This document shows positions 63,633 through 64,000 of a stretch of 64,000 nt of DNA, one piece after another. The notes under the pieces are model-generated. The model did no database searches. It was not told the DNA's origin and was given only the letters and a program-made list of their open reading frames with translations. The DNA comes from Bacteroidota bacterium. Lineage in GTDB: Bacteria; Bacteroidota; Bacteroidia; Flavobacteriales_D; Crocinitomicaceae. A program made the position numbers and the translations under genes. Numbering within the stretch: the first letter of the stretch is position 1; each line of letters starts with the position of its first letter. The stretch lies in the NCBI GenBank assembly GCA_016192075.1, contig JACPUU010000016.1, forward strand, positions 1 through 64,000. Direction: 5' to 3'.

Positions 63633-64000
63633 ATGTATCACATTCTGAAGCGCATATTTGATATTCTGGCATCACTGGTTGTGCTGGTGCTGTTGGCTCC
63701 GGTATTTTTGTTCATTGCCATTTGGATTCTCCTTGATAGCCGGGGCGGTGTATTCTACAAACAAACGCGGGTGGGCAAAAACGGCAAAGAATTTAAATTG
63801 TTAAAGTTCCGGTCTATGCGTGCAGGGGCTGATAAATCAGGGCAGCTTACTATTGGAAACGATGACCGCGTAACTGCTGTCGGGCGTTTTATCCGCAAAA
63901 CCAAGCTGGATGAATTTCCACAATTGCTCAACATTCTGGCTGGCCACATGAGTATTGTGGGGCCAAGACCTGAGGTTCCAAAATATGTTCAATTGTATTC
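63633..64000 (+). CDS. Sugar transferase (initiating glycosyl-1-phosphate transferase), partial
   Basis: Open to the right edge, with 122 residues visible. It starts [14 protein letters not shown] and has one membrane segment (about 10-33) followed by [31 protein letters not shown] and [16 protein letters not shown], then [11 protein letters not shown]. These are the marks of the PglC/WcaJ-type sugar transferases that attach the first sugar-phosphate to undecaprenyl phosphate. It likely starts the glycan made by this locus. The C-terminus lies outside the window. Confidence 0.93.
   Translation, partial: MYHILKRIFDILASLVVLVLLAPVFLFIAIWILLDSRGGVFYKQTRVGKNGKEFKLLKFRSMRAGADKSGQLTIGNDDRVTAVGRFIRKTKLDEFPQLLNILAGHMSIVGPRPEVPKYVQLY

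Overview
The window looks like a chromosome segment from a Bacteroidota bacterium, probably a gliding or Flavobacteriales/Cytophagales-like lineage. The evidence is a GldF-GldG pair, DUF4293 and DUF4340 proteins, a PID-CTERM-like surface protein, near-absence of Shine-Dalgarno sites, and several upstream regions carrying the Bacteroidota promoter form TTTG-N19-TAnnTTTG. No rRNA, tRNA, CRISPR array, transposase or phage gene was seen.

Region by region. 1-600 is a four-copy tandem repeat followed by a terminator hairpin. 600-4420 holds two NarK-type nitrate/nitrite transporters, one fused to a UspA domain, divergent from a small PID-CTERM-like protein; each transcription unit has the same 12-bp Crp/Fnr-like half-palindromic core about 70 bp before its start. 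4448-18090 is a dense phosphorelay island: five receiver-only proteins (one membrane-anchored), two Hpt proteins, an NtrC-type sigma-54 activator, two PAS histidine kinases (one hybrid), a UspA-UspA protein, a GNAT-nitrilase fusion and a small STAS-like protein. A near-consensus sigma-54 promoter precedes the membrane-anchored receiver, next to the sigma-54 activator. 18117-29634 contains a CAP/OmpA-like exported protein, a Ppx/GppA phosphatase, a NatAB-like ABC exporter, a GNAT protein, cysteine desulfurase, a DUF4340 protein and GldG; GldF follows to 30367. 30368-34444 has a structured spacer, DUF4293, an ABC-F ATPase and an MscS channel. 34505-35160 is a second tandem repeat array. 35319-43848 has a hemerythrin-like protein, an ABC exporter pair, an M23 peptidase and an operon of a ZapB-like coiled coil, ZapA, RNase Y and a methyltransferase.

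44970 to the right edge is a surface polysaccharide locus on the + strand: a UDP-sugar epimerase, Wzy- and Wzx-type membrane proteins (two flippases and three polymerase-like proteins), six glycosyltransferases, a PIG-L deacetylase next to an LpxD-like N-acyltransferase, an asparagine synthase-like amidotransferase, a DegT aminotransferase and the start of an initiating sugar transferase cut by the window edge. Many genes overlap by 4-20 bp, so translation is probably coupled.

The most interesting part is the island at 3.7-18 kb. Its mix of orphan receivers, Hpt proteins, kinases and a local sigma-54 activator with a matching promoter, beside Crp/Fnr-boxed nitrate transporters and Usp proteins, suggests an integrated signalling system for low-oxygen, nitrate or energy stress. 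That link is inferred from sequence and position only.
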